Shown here one piece after another: positions 43,797 through 51,551 of a DNA stretch of 64,000 bases (position 1 is the first letter of the stretch; every line of letters starts with the position of its first letter). This DNA is from Bryobacteraceae bacterium (GTDB lineage: Bacteria > Acidobacteriota > Terriglobia > Bryobacterales > Bryobacteraceae): contig JAIEMJ010000004.1 in assembly GCA_019752335.1 (NCBI GenBank), positions 62,001 to 126,000 of the forward strand, read 5' to 3'. Position numbers and translations under genes: made by a program. The notes below the pieces were generated by a model. It worked only from the letters and a program-made list of their open reading frames with translations. It did not search any database and was not told where the DNA came from.

Positions 43797-44597
43797 ATGT
43801 CAGATGACATGTTGCCTCTGATGGCCCTCGCCTGGTTCTCCGCGCAGATCGAAGTCTATTCCGAATTCCGCCGCATCGGGCCGGACGGCGAGATCGTCAA
43901 GCCGGACCAGGGCGGCACCGTGCGCGAACTGCTGTCGCCTGCCGTCGCCCGGGGCGGGCATGCCTCGTTTCACATCGTCGTGAAAGGCGCCGCCGGCCTC
44001 GACTATACGCTCTACATCGGGCAGAACCCCGAGGGCCACGCCCGCGCGACGCTCTACCGGGAACTTTTTGACGCCAACGGTCTGCCGGACCGGCTGGAAC
44101 TGATCAAAGCGGGCTTCCAGGGTCCGCACGAAGGCCGGATACCGGAAGGCCAGTCGGCGGAAGTCTTCTGGCTCGACGTCGAGTATCCTGCCACCGCCGC
44201 CGTCGAGCGCGTCAAGGTGGAGCCGCAGTTGTGGGCGGGCAGCCACTGGATCGTTTACCCGATGGAGGTGCGGCTGATCGAAGCGCAGTTGAAAAGCCTT
44301 GCGGCGGACCGCGACCCCGGCGTCGCCGTGGACGCCCGCGCCGAGTCCGCCGCCTTTGTCGCTTTGCGTCAGCATTTGTGCGGTCTGCCCGCGCTGCCGG
44401 TTTCCGTAGGCCCGCCCACCATCCGGCGCTTCATCTATCGCAACGCCCGCGAAGTGCTGGCCCGCGCCACCCCGGCCTCGCCGGTGTTGCCGGACGCCAC
44501 CGCTTACTGCAAGTCCGAAATCGAGCTGCCGTATGAAGGCTTCCTGCGGCTGCGGGGGCAAATCCTTCAGGCAAAACCTACGTCCCCCGCGAAATGA
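43797..44597 (+). CDS. Hypothetical protein, 266 aa
   Basis: Not recognised. Strong G/C third-position bias supports coding. The N-terminus is hydrophobic (MLPLMALAWFSAQ) and may be a short leader; the rest is a soluble beta-rich domain (ASFHIVVKGAAGLDYTLYIGQNPEG; AEVFWLDVEYP; HWIVYPMEVRLIEAQ) followed by a helical end with two Cys. ATG 43809 is an alternative start, ten bases behind CATAAT. It follows the decayed receptor by 18 bases and precedes the tRNA gene. Confidence 0.6.
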   Translation: MSDDMLPLMALAWFSAQIEVYSEFRRIGPDGEIVKPDQGGTVRELLSPAVARGGHASFHIVVKGAAGLDYTLYIGQNPEGHARATLYRELFDANGLPDRLELIKAGFQGPHEGRIPEGQSAEVFWLDVEYPATAAVERVKVEPQLWAGSHWIVYPMEVRLIEAQLKSLAADRDPGVAVDARAESAAFVALRQHLCGLPALPVSVGPPTIRRFIYRNAREVLARATPASPVLPDATAYCKSEIELPYEGFLRLRGQILQAKPTSPAK

Positions 44598-44614
44598 AGT
44601 AAACTGAAAGGGCT

Positions 44615-44704
44615 GGAGAGATGGCCGAGTGGTTGAAGGCGCACGCTTGGAAAGCGTGTTTAGGGGAAACTCTAACGAGGGTTCGAATCCCTCTCTCTCC
44701 GCCA
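44615..44704 (+). tRNA. tRNA-Ser (GGA)
   Basis: A 90-base tRNA including encoded CCA. Acceptor GGAGAGA pairs with TCTCTCC; the anticodon loop CTTGGAAA carries GGA at 44649-44651; a long variable arm (TTTAGGGGAAACTCTAA) marks the serine class; T-loop GGTTCGAATCC. It reads UCC/UCU codons. It borders the uxaA-duplication/TA segment and could have served as an integration site. Confidence 0.95.
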
Positions 44705-44754
44705 TATTTGCCTGAACGACGCGGGTCGCCGGATCGAGCGCGCTTCCGCGGGCC

Positions 44755-44900
44755 CTACATCAACGGCCCAATCCGCCACGGCACAAACTCCCGATGCCCA
44801 TTCCGCTCCGCTGCCACGCGCTCGCCCGATGCCGCGCGCAGCCGCAGGTCAAAGATCTCCTGCCCAAGGCCCGTCAGCGACACCGGATCGTAGCCGGGCC
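44755..44900 (-). pseudogene. Duplicated, internally deleted 3' end of uxaA
   Basis: The segment repeats the last part of the intact uxaA gene at 45724: 44757-44866 matches 45726-45836, then it jumps to sequence matching about 46010-46040. In protein terms GYDPVSLTGL is joined in frame to GQEIFDLRLRAASGERVAAE. Some 58 codons between are lost. Identity is high, with a few substitutions, so the duplication is fairly recent. It cannot work as an enzyme. Confidence 0.85.
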
Positions 44901-45005
44901 TAGAGATACCCTCGTGCTGCTTCGCCGCCACGCCTTCGGTGGGAACGAAGCACGAATGGCCGCAAAACGCCTCTACTCGCCGAGGCAATCCCAGACCGCG
45001 GCCCT

Positions 45006-45383
45006 TCAGCGAGTGAAAGAATGACGCGACATTGATGGCAAGTAACGCAGTTGGTTTTCCCATTCCCCTGCTTCCGACGCCGCCCACACCATGACCAACG
45101 CGTCAACGACTTCGCCGATGCGGGCAGACTGCGTAACCAGGAAGACTCCCGGACTAGCCTTACCTTCAGCCAGCCGGCTCCGGAAATGATCCACCATCGT
45201 GCGGCGGTCATGGGTCACCGGAATTCGACCCTGTTGAGCGGCAAGCTCCAGCACCTCTGGATCGGGAACCCCTTCCAAATCGCTGTCAACGGCCGAAGCG
45301 AAATCGATGGCTGGTTCTCTCAGACGCAGGGCCTTGACGAGACGGTGGCGAAGGCCTGAAAACGGATCAAGGCCGCGACTCAC
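45006..45383 (-). CDS. DUF5615 PIN-like toxin, altered N-terminus
   Basis: A 125-residue DUF5615 protein: LRHRLVKALRLREPAIDFASAVDSDLEGVPDPEVLELAAQQGRIPVTHDRRTM, PGVFLVTQSARIGEVVDALVMV and the closing GEWENQLRYLP. The usual opening strand with a catalytic D-E-N cluster is replaced by SRGLDPFSG, so activity is doubtful. The start is GTG 45383, overlapping the DUF433 stop region; the longer ORF from 45545 is antisense-like overlap with DUF433 and not used. Confidence 0.75.
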   Translation of the reverse strand: MSRGLDPFSGLRHRLVKALRLREPAIDFASAVDSDLEGVPDPEVLELAAQQGRIPVTHDRRTMVDHFRSRLAEGKASPGVFLVTQSARIGEVVDALVMVWAASEAGEWENQLRYLPSMSRHSFTR

Positions 45384-45684
45384 CCATTTTCGCTTTGGCG
45401 CGCTGCAGACGCTCCCCAAGGGCCGGATTCTCCGCAGCCATCGGGATCGCCTTCCCCTCGAACTCACGTTCGGTGTCAACCAGATACTGGTTGATCTCCG
45501 CTTGGTGATCCAGGTAAAAGGCGATTGCCCCGTAAATCTGGGCACGCTTCAGCGATGGAAAGTCTTCCTGAATGGCTTCGGGCGACTGCCCTTCGTTGAA
45601 GGCATGCACGACGGAATCCAACGAAATGCGCGTTCCAGCCAAATAGTAGCCGCCGTGGCGCTGTTCGACATATTGGTGGTGCAT
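45367..45684 (-). CDS. DUF433 antitoxin with long C-terminal tail
   Basis: A 105-residue DUF433 protein: GGYYLAGTRISLDSVVHAFNEGQSPEAIQEDFPSLKRAQIYGAIAFYLDHQAEINQYL, then a longer charged tail than the 74-residue copy at 32332. It has a good Shine-Dalgarno (AGGAG) and a TATAAT -10 box. The gene overlaps the DUF5615 toxin gene. Inserted between the uxaA scrap and intact uxaA. Confidence 0.88.
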   Translation of the reverse strand: MHHQYVEQRHGGYYLAGTRISLDSVVHAFNEGQSPEAIQEDFPSLKRAQIYGAIAFYLDHQAEINQYLVDTEREFEGKAIPMAAENPALGERLQRAKAKMGESRP

Positions 45685-45701
45685 GTGAAGCTCCTAACTG
45701 A

Positions 45702-45707
45702 ATTATA
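45702..45707 (-). promoter_or_regulatory. -10 box of DUF433/DUF5615 cassette
   Basis: Consensus TATAAT on the minus strand, 17 bases before ATG 45684, with AGGAG between. A -35 would lie in the end of uxaA and is poor. Confidence 0.5.
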
Positions 45708-45723
45708 CGGGACCGTCACTCCG

Positions 45724-47265
45724 CTACATCACCGGACCAATCCGCCACGGCACAAACTCCCGGTGGCCATTGCGCTCCGCTGCCACGCGCTCGCCCGACG
45801 CCGCGCGCAGTAGCAGGTCAAAGATCTCCTGCCCAATTTCGGCCACGGTCGCCTCGCCGTCCGCGATGCGGCCCGCGTTGATGTCCATGTCGTCGCGCAT
45901 GCGCTTGAACATCGCCGTGTTCGTCGCGATCTTTACCACCGGTACCGACGGAAACCCGATCGCCGAACCGCGCCCGGTCGTGAAGCAAATCAGATTCGCG
46001 CCACCCGCCGCCAGGCCCGTCAGCGACACCGGATCGTAGCCGGGCGTGTTCATGAAGTTGAAGCCCGGCGTCTTGATCCGCTCCGCATAGTCGATGGCAT
46101 CGGTCATCGGCGTGGCGCCGGCTTTGGTGGCCGCGCCCAGGCTCTTCTCCAGAATCGTCGTGAGCCCGCCTTCCTTGTTGCCCGGCGACGGGTTGTCGTT
46201 GAAGCTGCCGCCGAAGCGGCGCAGGTATTCTTTGTAGCCCTCGATGAAGCTGATGAAGCGCTCGCCCACCTCGCGATTCCGCGCGTGCGAGACCAGCAGG
46301 TGCTCGGCGCCGAAGCACTCGGTGGTCTCGGCCAGCACGGTGCTGGCGTGGATCTCGGCCAAACGATCCGAACACCAGCCCAGCGCCGGGTTCGCCGTGA
46401 TGCCGGAGAACGAGTCCGAGCCGCCGCAGTTCAGGCCCAGCAGAATCTTCGACGCCGGCACCGTCGTCCGCGTCTCCGCGGTGGAGCGGTCGAACATCTT
46501 GCGCACGGCCAGGCGAGTAGCTTCGACGGTGGCGCGCGTGCCGCCGGTGTTCTGCAGCGTCATCCCGACAATCCGGTCACTCCGCCGCGGCGCCGTGCCG
46601 CCTACGTAGTGGTCAATCTGGTTCACCTCGCAGCCGAGTCCCAGCACCACCGCGCCCGAGACATTCGGATGATCGAGCACGCCCCACAGCGTGCGTTTGA
46701 GCTGATCGGTATCCGGCCCAATGGAATGGCCGCAGCCTTCTCCGTGCGGGAAGGCCACCACGCCGTCGACGTTCGGCGGCAGCGTCTCATGCTCAAAGCT
46801 GTCGGCGACGAGTTCGGCCGTATGCGCCGCGCAGTTGGAGGCGGCCACGATGGCGATGTAATTCCGCGTGCCCACGCGGCCATCCTCGCGCTGGTAGCCG
46901 GCAAAGGTCGGAATGTTGGCGGGAAGGGGAGGGAAGCCCAGGTCGCCCGAGGGAAACTGGTAGTCGCGCGAACCTTCTTCGAAGGCTAAGTTGTGGACGT
47001 GGATGTGCCGCCCCTGGCCGATTCGCTCTTTGGCCCGCCCAATCACCTGCCCGTAGCGCCGCACCGGCTCGCCCGGTCCGATCTCGCGCAAGGCGACCTT
47101 GTGCCCGGCCGGCACCGGGTCCAGCACTTCCACCTCAGCGCCGCCGATGCGTAGCTTTTGATGCGGCGAAAGCGGAACGCGCGCGACGGCAACATTGTCC
47201 GTACCGTGCAGCAGGATGGCCGAATTCTCGGGCGTGGGTAGTTTGGCGATGTCGTGCAGGCTCAT
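45724..47265 (-). CDS. uxaA: Altronate/galactarate-type sugar acid dehydratase
   Basis: A 513-residue UxaA/GarD-family dehydratase that removes water from a hexonate such as D-altronate. The N-terminal SAF domain (about 10-100) has GHKVALREI; the catalytic part has YQREDGRVGTRNYIAIVAASNCAAHTAE, FPHGEGCGHSIGPD, LGLGCEVNQID, LGLNCGGSDSFSGITANPALG and FMNTPGYDPVSLTGLAAGGANLICFTTGRGSAIGFP. The Cys and His motifs suit the Fe-dependent family. TAAACT lies seven bases before the ATG. No other uronate gene is nearby, so altronate versus galactarate cannot be settled. Confidence 0.9.
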   Translation of the reverse strand: MSLHDIAKLPTPENSAILLHGTDNVAVARVPLSPHQKLRIGGAEVEVLDPVPAGHKVALREIGPGEPVRRYGQVIGRAKERIGQGRHIHVHNLAFEEGSRDYQFPSGDLGFPPLPANIPTFAGYQREDGRVGTRNYIAIVAASNCAAHTAELVADSFEHETLPPNVDGVVAFPHGEGCGHSIGPDTDQLKRTLWGVLDHPNVSGAVVLGLGCEVNQIDHYVGGTAPRRSDRIVGMTLQNTGGTRATVEATRLAVRKMFDRSTAETRTTVPASKILLGLNCGGSDSFSGITANPALGWCSDRLAEIHASTVLAETTECFGAEHLLVSHARNREVGERFISFIEGYKEYLRRFGGSFNDNPSPGNKEGGLTTILEKSLGAATKAGATPMTDAIDYAERIKTPGFNFMNTPGYDPVSLTGLAAGGANLICFTTGRGSAIGFPSVPVVKIATNTAMFKRMRDDMDINAGRIADGEATVAEIGQEIFDLLLRAASGERVAAERNGHREFVPWRIGPVM

Positions 47266-47272
47266 TGCTTTT

Positions 47273-47278
47273 AGTTTA
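47273..47278 (-). promoter_or_regulatory. -10 box of uxaA
   Basis: Minus-strand TAAACT, seven bases before ATG 47265. It sits within the 22-base gap to the end of the TonB receptor gene. Confidence 0.4.
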
Positions 47279-47287
47279 ATGCCAGCG

Positions 47288-50200
47288 TTACCACAGAAAC
47301 TTGAAGCCCAATTGCGCCTGGCGGGGATAGTTCGAATTCGGCGCGCTCACGCCAGCCTTGATGATCGAACCGAACGTCGTGTTCGCCGGCGCGTTGTCGA
47401 AAGCCTGGTTCGTGAGATAGAAAGAGTTGAAAACGTTAAAAACCTCGGCGCGAAACTGTACTTTGTATTTCTCGCCGATGGAAGTCATTTTGTTCAGCGA
47501 AACGTCAACCAGACGAAAGCCCTGCAAACGCAAGTTGCCCATCCGGTTCGGGGCGTAGCGCGGTGAGTAGCGCGGTGAGATGATCCAATTGGGCGAAGTG
47601 CAGCCCGCATCCGCGCTGTAACGCAGCGGCGTGATGGTACCGTTGTTATTCCATTGCGAAACGCAGGCCTTCACCCCTTGCACCACTGGCTGTTTCCAGT
47701 CCACCGCGCCGCCCGCGTCACTGACGTAAATGATATTCGTCGGCAGCGCCCACGGCCGCCCGGACTGCTGTTGCACGATCACCGAATTCTGCCATCCGTT
47801 GGTTACTTTTCGCCACATCTTCGCACCCCTCCGTGCTCCCGGAAACTGCGTCACGGCGCTTAGCGAAAAATGGTGCGGCACGTCGAATCCGGCAGGACCC
47901 TTCTGCAAAACGAAACGCGGCGCGTCCAGAAAGCCAGTCTGCTCGATCGTCTTCGCAAACGTATAATTCGCGCGCAACGTCGTCCATTTATTCCTTATCG
48001 AATAGGTGGTCTGCAGCGAGTTGTACCAACTGCGGCCGTCATTGCGCATCAACTCGGTGATCTGGCCAAACTGCGGAAACGGCGTGGAGAGCGTCGCTTT
48101 GGAGAGCGTATTGCTGGAGAAAGAAGCCGTCCCCGTAAATGCTGGAATGTTGGCGAAAGGATTCGGGTACGTACGGTCGCAAGCGGTTGGATTTCCGCCC
48201 GCAAAGTAGTTACAAGCGTCGCGCGAGTCCGCCGGCTGGTCATTCATCGTGCGTGCATCCTGTAAGTCGGCCCCTCGGCTTCCGGAGTAGGCGATGTCCA
48301 GCACGCTGCGCCAAGGCAAGGCGCGCTGGACTCCCAAGGAAAACGTATTCACGTGGGCCGGGCGGAACCGGGTATTCACCACGCTGAAGGCTCTCCCAGC
48401 GTAAGATGCCGATCCGTCCGCCGCACCCCGCGGCGTAAGAATTCCGTCCGGAAAAGGGTTATTGATCCGGTCGTTCACCGGCAAACGGCTTTCGTCAGCG
48501 GAGTAAACCAAGGGAGTCGTGTTGCTAAAGCCAGCCGTCTGTAAGTAGTCGTTGTTGGGATTTATGAAGAACCGTCCCCAGCCGCCGCGCAACACCGTTT
48601 TCGCACCCAGAGAGTAAGCGAACCCAAAGCGCGGCTGCCAGGTCTTTCGATAGACATCCGCTGGCCGCGCTGGCTCGCCGTCGACACCGGCAAAACGGAG
48701 AGATCCCGTAATCGGTGGCAGTGGATACTTTGCGCGATCCACCAGCCCGTCCAGGTCAGAAGGCGCCGTCGCGCTGAAGCCTCGATTCACCCGGTTATAG
48801 CGCTCCGTGGGCGGTAAGTTGTAGTCTTGCCGGACGCCGAAATTCACGGTCAGGCGCCGGGTGAATTTCCAGTCGAACTGCACCCACGGCGCTAGGTAAG
48901 GGAAGCGGAATATGGGGAAGACGTTGTAAGTTACCGAACCCGAGTTTGGTGTACCCAATAACCAGGAAGCGATCGAATTCCCCTTCAGCGCCTCGGCCGT
49001 ATTAAAGCTCTGCTGCGTAAAAGCGGCTGTCGCGCCCAGCAGGAATACGTTTCCGGGAGTCTGCGTGGAATACTGCAGGAGGCGCATATCGAGCCCAGCC
49101 TTCAACGTCTTATTACCTCGCGCCCAAGTCGTGGTCGGATGCAAGGTGAAGGTATTCGAGATATTCGAACTCCGGTAGCGTCCCAAGGACTGGTAATTGG
49201 CGAAGGTATAGCGGCCGAAGTTTGCCCCGTAAGGCAATTGGCTCTGCAATGACTTGGGAAAGCCCAGCTGCGTAATGTCAAAGCCCTCATTGGGCGTGCC
49301 CCGCGAAGCCTCAACGTAACGCGCGAAGGACATACGCACGTTAAACAGCAAAGACGCCGATACGGTGCCCACCCAGTCCAGCGCGGCTGAGTCGTTCACT
49401 CGCTTCAGGGGCACCTGCCCGTCGACGCCCGGCGAGTCGACTTTCACGCCGTTCGTCGGCCGGGTTTCGGTTCGATCATTGCGCGTGTAGCGTACGAAGA
49501 ATCGTTGCCGCTCACTGATATTCTGGTCGACTTTGGCCGCCAGGTTGTAGAAGTCATCACCCGCCGGATTTTCGCCGCCGGACAAGAATAGATTCTTCTG
49601 CGCATAATCCTCTCCGGGCGTGACGGTATTCGGCAGCGGAAAATAGCTCAGAATCTTGCGGGAAATCGGATTCACCCGGCTGGGCGGAATGATGTTGCCG
49701 GGAAAAGGCGTACGGTCAAAGACGTTGTTCGCGTTCAGCGCCCCAGTGGCGGGGTCGAAAATTACGTACTGCCGCCCCGCCTTGTCCTTCAACTTCGTAA
49801 AGTCTCCGGCGCGCATTTCGATGGCGGGTACGGATAGCACGAGGGGCTGGGGCGAGTTCTCGTGGTAGCGCTCGTAGTTCACCATGAAGAACGTCCGGTT
49901 ACGGATGATCGGCCCGTCCACCAGGGCTCCGTATTGGTCGAGCGAATGTCCGTCCTTCGGCGCGCCGCGAGCGTTATTCTGGAACGAATTCGCGTCGAGC
50001 CAATTGCGGCGCAGAAATTCATAGGCTGATCCATGCAGCTTATTCGTACCGCTCTTCAGCACGGCATTCATCACGCCGCCGGCCGTCTTCCCGTACTGCG
50101 CGTCGTAGGCGTTAGTCTGAATCTTGAACTCCTGCACCGAGTCCACCGGCGGCACGTAGGCAATGTTGTTCGTGCCGGCTTGCGCATTGTTCGGCACGCC

Positions 50201-50776
50201 GTCAATAAGAAACTCCGCCGACTGCGAACTTCCTCCCACGCCGAATTGCGCAATCGCTCCGTTGTCGAAAGGCCGCTGATAGGCCAGCGACCCGTTGTAG
50301 TCAACCCCCGCCACCAGTGACGAAAGCATGAACGGATTGCGTCCATTCAGCGGCATTTCGGAGATGGTCTTGCCATCGATCACGCCGCCGCGGTCTCCCG
50401 AGCTCAGGTCGAGCAGCGGCACATCCGCCGTCACCGTTACTTGTTCCGTGGTGGAACCGATCTCGAGTTGCAAGTCCACCGTGGCGGACTGGTTTACGTT
50501 GAGCGTGAGTTCGTCGCGGCGCGAGTTCTTAAAGCCGGGATGCGACGCGCTCAATTCATAGGTGCCGGGTTGCACCAGCAGGAAGACATAGTTGCCGTCT
50601 CTATCCGCCGTCTGCCGCAACGTCTCGTTCTTGGCGGCGTCACGCAGCAGGACGCGCGCACCCGCCACACCGGCTTTCTGGGGATCCGTAATCCGGCCGT
50701 TGAGGGTCGCACGAAAATCCTGGGCGCTCACGCCTTGCGCGACAGCCAATAGAAGCCATACCTTCCGAGACAGCAT
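47288..50776 (-). CDS. TonB-dependent receptor-like outer-membrane protein
   Basis: A 1162-residue receptor. Signal peptide (KVWLLLAVAQGVSAQD), carboxypeptidase regulatory-like domain (LNGRITDPQKAGVAGARVLLRD...SASHPGFKNSRR), plug (ISEMPLNGRNPFMLSSL, EFLIDGVPNNAQ, EFKIQTNAYDAQYGKTAGGVMNAVLKSGTN), and a long barrel ending LGFKFLW. The start ATG 50776 is preferred over 50794: CATAAT ends six bases before it, and the mRNA would then begin after the upstream ATG. It precedes uxaA on the same strand, so sugar-acid uptake is conceivable but unproven. Confidence 0.9.
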   Translation of the reverse strand: MLSRKVWLLLAVAQGVSAQDFRATLNGRITDPQKAGVAGARVLLRDAAKNETLRQTADRDGNYVFLLVQPGTYELSASHPGFKNSRRDELTLNVNQSATVDLQLEIGSTTEQVTVTADVPLLDLSSGDRGGVIDGKTISEMPLNGRNPFMLSSLVAGVDYNGSLAYQRPFDNGAIAQFGVGGSSQSAEFLIDGVPNNAQAGTNNIAYVPPVDSVQEFKIQTNAYDAQYGKTAGGVMNAVLKSGTNKLHGSAYEFLRRNWLDANSFQNNARGAPKDGHSLDQYGALVDGPIIRNRTFFMVNYERYHENSPQPLVLSVPAIEMRAGDFTKLKDKAGRQYVIFDPATGALNANNVFDRTPFPGNIIPPSRVNPISRKILSYFPLPNTVTPGEDYAQKNLFLSGGENPAGDDFYNLAAKVDQNISERQRFFVRYTRNDRTETRPTNGVKVDSPGVDGQVPLKRVNDSAALDWVGTVSASLLFNVRMSFARYVEASRGTPNEGFDITQLGFPKSLQSQLPYGANFGRYTFANYQSLGRYRSSNISNTFTLHPTTTWARGNKTLKAGLDMRLLQYSTQTPGNVFLLGATAAFTQQSFNTAEALKGNSIASWLLGTPNSGSVTYNVFPIFRFPYLAPWVQFDWKFTRRLTVNFGVRQDYNLPPTERYNRVNRGFSATAPSDLDGLVDRAKYPLPPITGSLRFAGVDGEPARPADVYRKTWQPRFGFAYSLGAKTVLRGGWGRFFINPNNDYLQTAGFSNTTPLVYSADESRLPVNDRINNPFPDGILTPRGAADGSASYAGRAFSVVNTRFRPAHVNTFSLGVQRALPWRSVLDIAYSGSRGADLQDARTMNDQPADSRDACNYFAGGNPTACDRTYPNPFANIPAFTGTASFSSNTLSKATLSTPFPQFGQITELMRNDGRSWYNSLQTTYSIRNKWTTLRANYTFAKTIEQTGFLDAPRFVLQKGPAGFDVPHHFSLSAVTQFPGARRGAKMWRKVTNGWQNSVIVQQQSGRPWALPTNIIYVSDAGGAVDWKQPVVQGVKACVSQWNNNGTITPLRYSADAGCTSPNWIISPRYSPRYAPNRMGNLRLQGFRLVDVSLNKMTSIGEKYKVQFRAEVFNVFNSFYLTNQAFDNAPANTTFGSIIKAGVSAPNSNYPRQAQLGFKFLW

Positions 50777-50782
50777 CGCAAC

Positions 50783-50788
50783 ATTATG
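50783..50788 (-). promoter_or_regulatory. -10 box of second TonB receptor gene
   Basis: Minus-strand CATAAT, six bases before ATG 50776. Confidence 0.35.
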
Positions 50789-50958
50789 TCGCAAACGGAC
50801 TCGTCAGCGCCGGGGCGCGCCAGGACCAGACCGGCCAAGTCCTGGCTCACGGAAGAAGCCCTCCCATAAACACCAGTTTGGTTTGACCAGGCACGGCAGG
50901 TTCCACCGCTACTCTTCTCCCTGCGACAGCTTTGCATGATGCTTGCTACGCATGCCAG

Positions 50959-50983
50959 CCAGCCGGGAACGATAGTGACCGGG
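50959..50983 (+). repeat. 25-bp direct repeat, copy 2
   Basis: Identical to 42146-42170 and in the same orientation. Here it lies about 180 bases upstream of an intact TonB receptor gene on the opposite strand. Confidence 0.7.
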
Positions 50984-51335
50984 TGGTTCTCAGCGCGGTT
51001 TCGGGAAATGCCGATCTCGCGTTTCAACCGTCCGCTTGCTGCTCCGGTGGTGCACCGTTCCCGCCTTTTTTCAGATTTCTGGCCTCACGATTTCAACGAC
51101 TTAGCGAGACTCCAAATATGAGTTATCCCTTTTACACTCTACGCTGGGCTCAGGATCCTGATTTGCGCCGAAAAACGCAAAAAGAATCCGGAAAGGAGCC
51201 CATCCGATGTTTCCCTGCCCTTGGGAACCTCCCTTCTTCCTCTAGAAGAAGCGGAAATCGGGGGCGTTCACTCAATTGATTGGACTTAGCGTTCAATCCG
51301 AGTCGCGGTAAAGCCTGCCGCGTTTCCTTCTCTAT

Positions 51336-51425
51336 CCGCCACTTCGTGGTGGATTTGGCCACCCAAATTGGGTGCCCTAGCCCCGGCTGGAATTCCATTC
51401 CCCTCATTAGGATTGGAATTCCAGC
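51336..51425 (+). promoter_or_regulatory. Three consecutive hairpins before CHAT gene
   Basis: (1) TCCGCCAC-TTC-GTGGTGGA at 51336-51354 with one G-U pair; (2) CACCCAA-A-TTGGGTG at 51360-51374, perfect; (3) GCTGGAATTCC (51386-51396) and GGAATTCCAGC (51415-51425), perfect 11-bp arms. An A/T-rich segment follows. Could be operators, a structured leader or old element ends. Confidence 0.45.
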
Positions 51426-51551
51426 TAATTATTTTGAAAATTCAATTGATTTCTCACCGAGTACTTTTGTAAACTTCGACAAACGAATACACGCCGCTGT
51501 TTTCGCCCGGCAAGGCCGTAGGCCTCCTCGGTCCGTTCTGAGATCCGATTT

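Larger units (their letters stand above)
50789..51551. other. Long intergenic region with palindromes
   Basis: About 760 bases between divergent genes without a supported ORF. It contains copy 2 of the 25-bp repeat (50959-50983), a TTCTTC/GAAGAA hairpin near 51235-51252 and three hairpins at 51336-51425. Base composition turns A/T-rich towards 51440. Confidence 0.55.

Noticed and set aside
44755-45087. Minus-strand 110-aa ORF taken as a new gene
   Set aside because: Its C-terminal half is a deleted copy of the uxaA end; the N-terminal half has no coding character.
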